From assembly GCA_002451755.1 (NCBI GenBank), contig DKDF01000066.1, positions 285 through 14,448 of the forward strand: a DNA stretch of 14,164 nt. The letters run 5' to 3'. The position numbers and the translations under genes are program-made. Within the stretch, counting starts at the first letter, position 1, and each line of letters starts with the position of its first letter. The DNA is from Ruminococcaceae bacterium UBA6855 (GTDB lineage: Bacteria > Bacillota > Clostridia > Oscillospirales > Acutalibacteraceae). Under the pieces are notes generated by a model that did no database searches, was not told where the DNA came from, and worked only from the letters and a program-made list of their open reading frames with translations. Positions 13,717 to 14,164 of the stretch are shown here, in pieces.

Positions 13717-14164
13717 ATGCCGAAATATTCCTTCGCGTTGTTGAACGAGATGTCGCAGACTATCTTCTTGAGCGTGTCCATATCCGCGGGGTAGAGTCCG
13801 CGCTCAACCATGCTGCCGATAAGATCGCAGAGTATGCGGCGGAAATATTCGTGGCGCGGATAGGACAGGAACGAGCGCGAATCCGTCACCATGCCGACAA
13901 ACTTTGAGAGCACGCCGGTGTTCGCGAGCGCTTTCATCTGCTCGCGCATGCCGTCGATATTGTCGTTGAACCACCACGCCGAGCCGAACTGAATTTTCGA
14001 CGCCGCCTGCGAATTCTGGAAGTTGCCGAGCATCGCGCCGAGAACATAGTTGTCCTTGGGGTTGAGCGTGAAGAGTATGGTCTTTGGCAGAAGATCTTCA
14101 ACATCGAGGGAGTCGAGCAGGCGCGAAAGATTGTCTGCAACCTCGTGGTCGGCTATCGAGTCGA
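13713..14164 (-). CDS. uxaC: Glucuronate isomerase, C-terminal part (cut by the window edge)
   Basis: The last 149 residues of an UxaC-type uronate isomerase of the amidohydrolase superfamily; the 5' part lies beyond the right edge. The enzyme interconverts D-glucuronate and D-fructuronate (and D-galacturonate and D-tagaturonate), the entry step of hexuronate breakdown. The frame is open to the edge and reads LPKTILFTLNPKDN, then IQFGSAWWFND, GMREQMKALANTGVLSKFVG, MVTDSRSFLSYPRHEYFR and a terminal NNAKEYFG, all strongly conserved in UxaC. A methionine at 14031-14033 is internal and not the start. The stop codon overlaps the gcvH start. The gene points to use of plant or host uronic acids. Confidence 0.93.
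   Translation of the reverse strand, partial: DSIADHEVADNLSRLLDSLDVEDLLPKTILFTLNPKDNYVLGAMLGNFQNSQAASKIQFGSAWWFNDNIDGMREQMKALANTGVLSKFVGMVTDSRSFLSYPRHEYFRRILCDLIGSMVERGLYPADMDTLKKIVCDISFNNAKEYFGI

Overview
The window looks like a chromosomal segment of a Gram-positive anaerobe of the class Clostridia, most likely an uncultured gut member of the Oscillospiraceae/Ruminococcaceae. The reasons are a balanced base composition, strong AGGAGG-type ribosome binding sites with TTG starts, a DUF6273 secreted protein, a MurF ligase with a membrane-spanning N-terminal domain, and short palindromic intergenic repeats of a kind I know from these genomes. That assignment is inference; there is no rRNA marker in the window.

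Layout. Positions 1-440 hold no credible gene but are packed with hairpin-forming repeats. A 914-residue secreted protein (DUF6273 domain, Ig-like domain, cationic amphipathic C-terminal helix) follows at 473-3217 and ends in a strong terminator. An extended -10 promoter at 3337-3345 is followed by a 199-bp MITE-like inverted-repeat element that fills most of the 5' leader of the next transcription unit. That unit (3598-9761, plus strand) runs alpha/beta hydrolase, membrane-anchored MurF, Ddl, DUF1015 protein, YcxB-like membrane protein, NERD-domain protein. MurF and Ddl are consecutive steps of peptidoglycan precursor synthesis: Ddl makes D-Ala-D-Ala and MurF adds it to UDP-MurNAc-tripeptide. 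Between ddl and the DUF1015 gene lies a 76-nt, about 86% GC cloverleaf-like inverted-repeat structure. The YcxB-like and NERD genes overlap by 4 nt.

A bidirectional terminator separates this unit from a minus-strand pair: mnmA (tRNA 2-thiouridylase) and a TetR/DhaS-type regulator, which has its own consensus-like promoter in the 3' end of mnmA. Divergent from mnmA, with promoters for both directions in a roughly 360-bp gap, is a plus-strand pair: a PHP-domain phosphoesterase with an unusual metal site and a 201-residue protein I cannot assign. After another bidirectional terminator, the right edge carries minus-strand uxaC (glucuronate isomerase, C-terminal part only), whose stop codon overlaps by 4 nt the start of an orphan GcvH-like lipoyl carrier protein.

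Most genes are recognisable housekeeping or accessory functions. The best candidates for something new are the GC cloverleaf, the MITE in the hydrolase leader, the YcxB-NERD pair, the uxaC-gcvH coupling, the substituted metal site of the PHP protein, and the structured leader upstream of it. No CRISPR array, tRNA, rRNA, transposase gene or phage gene was seen.
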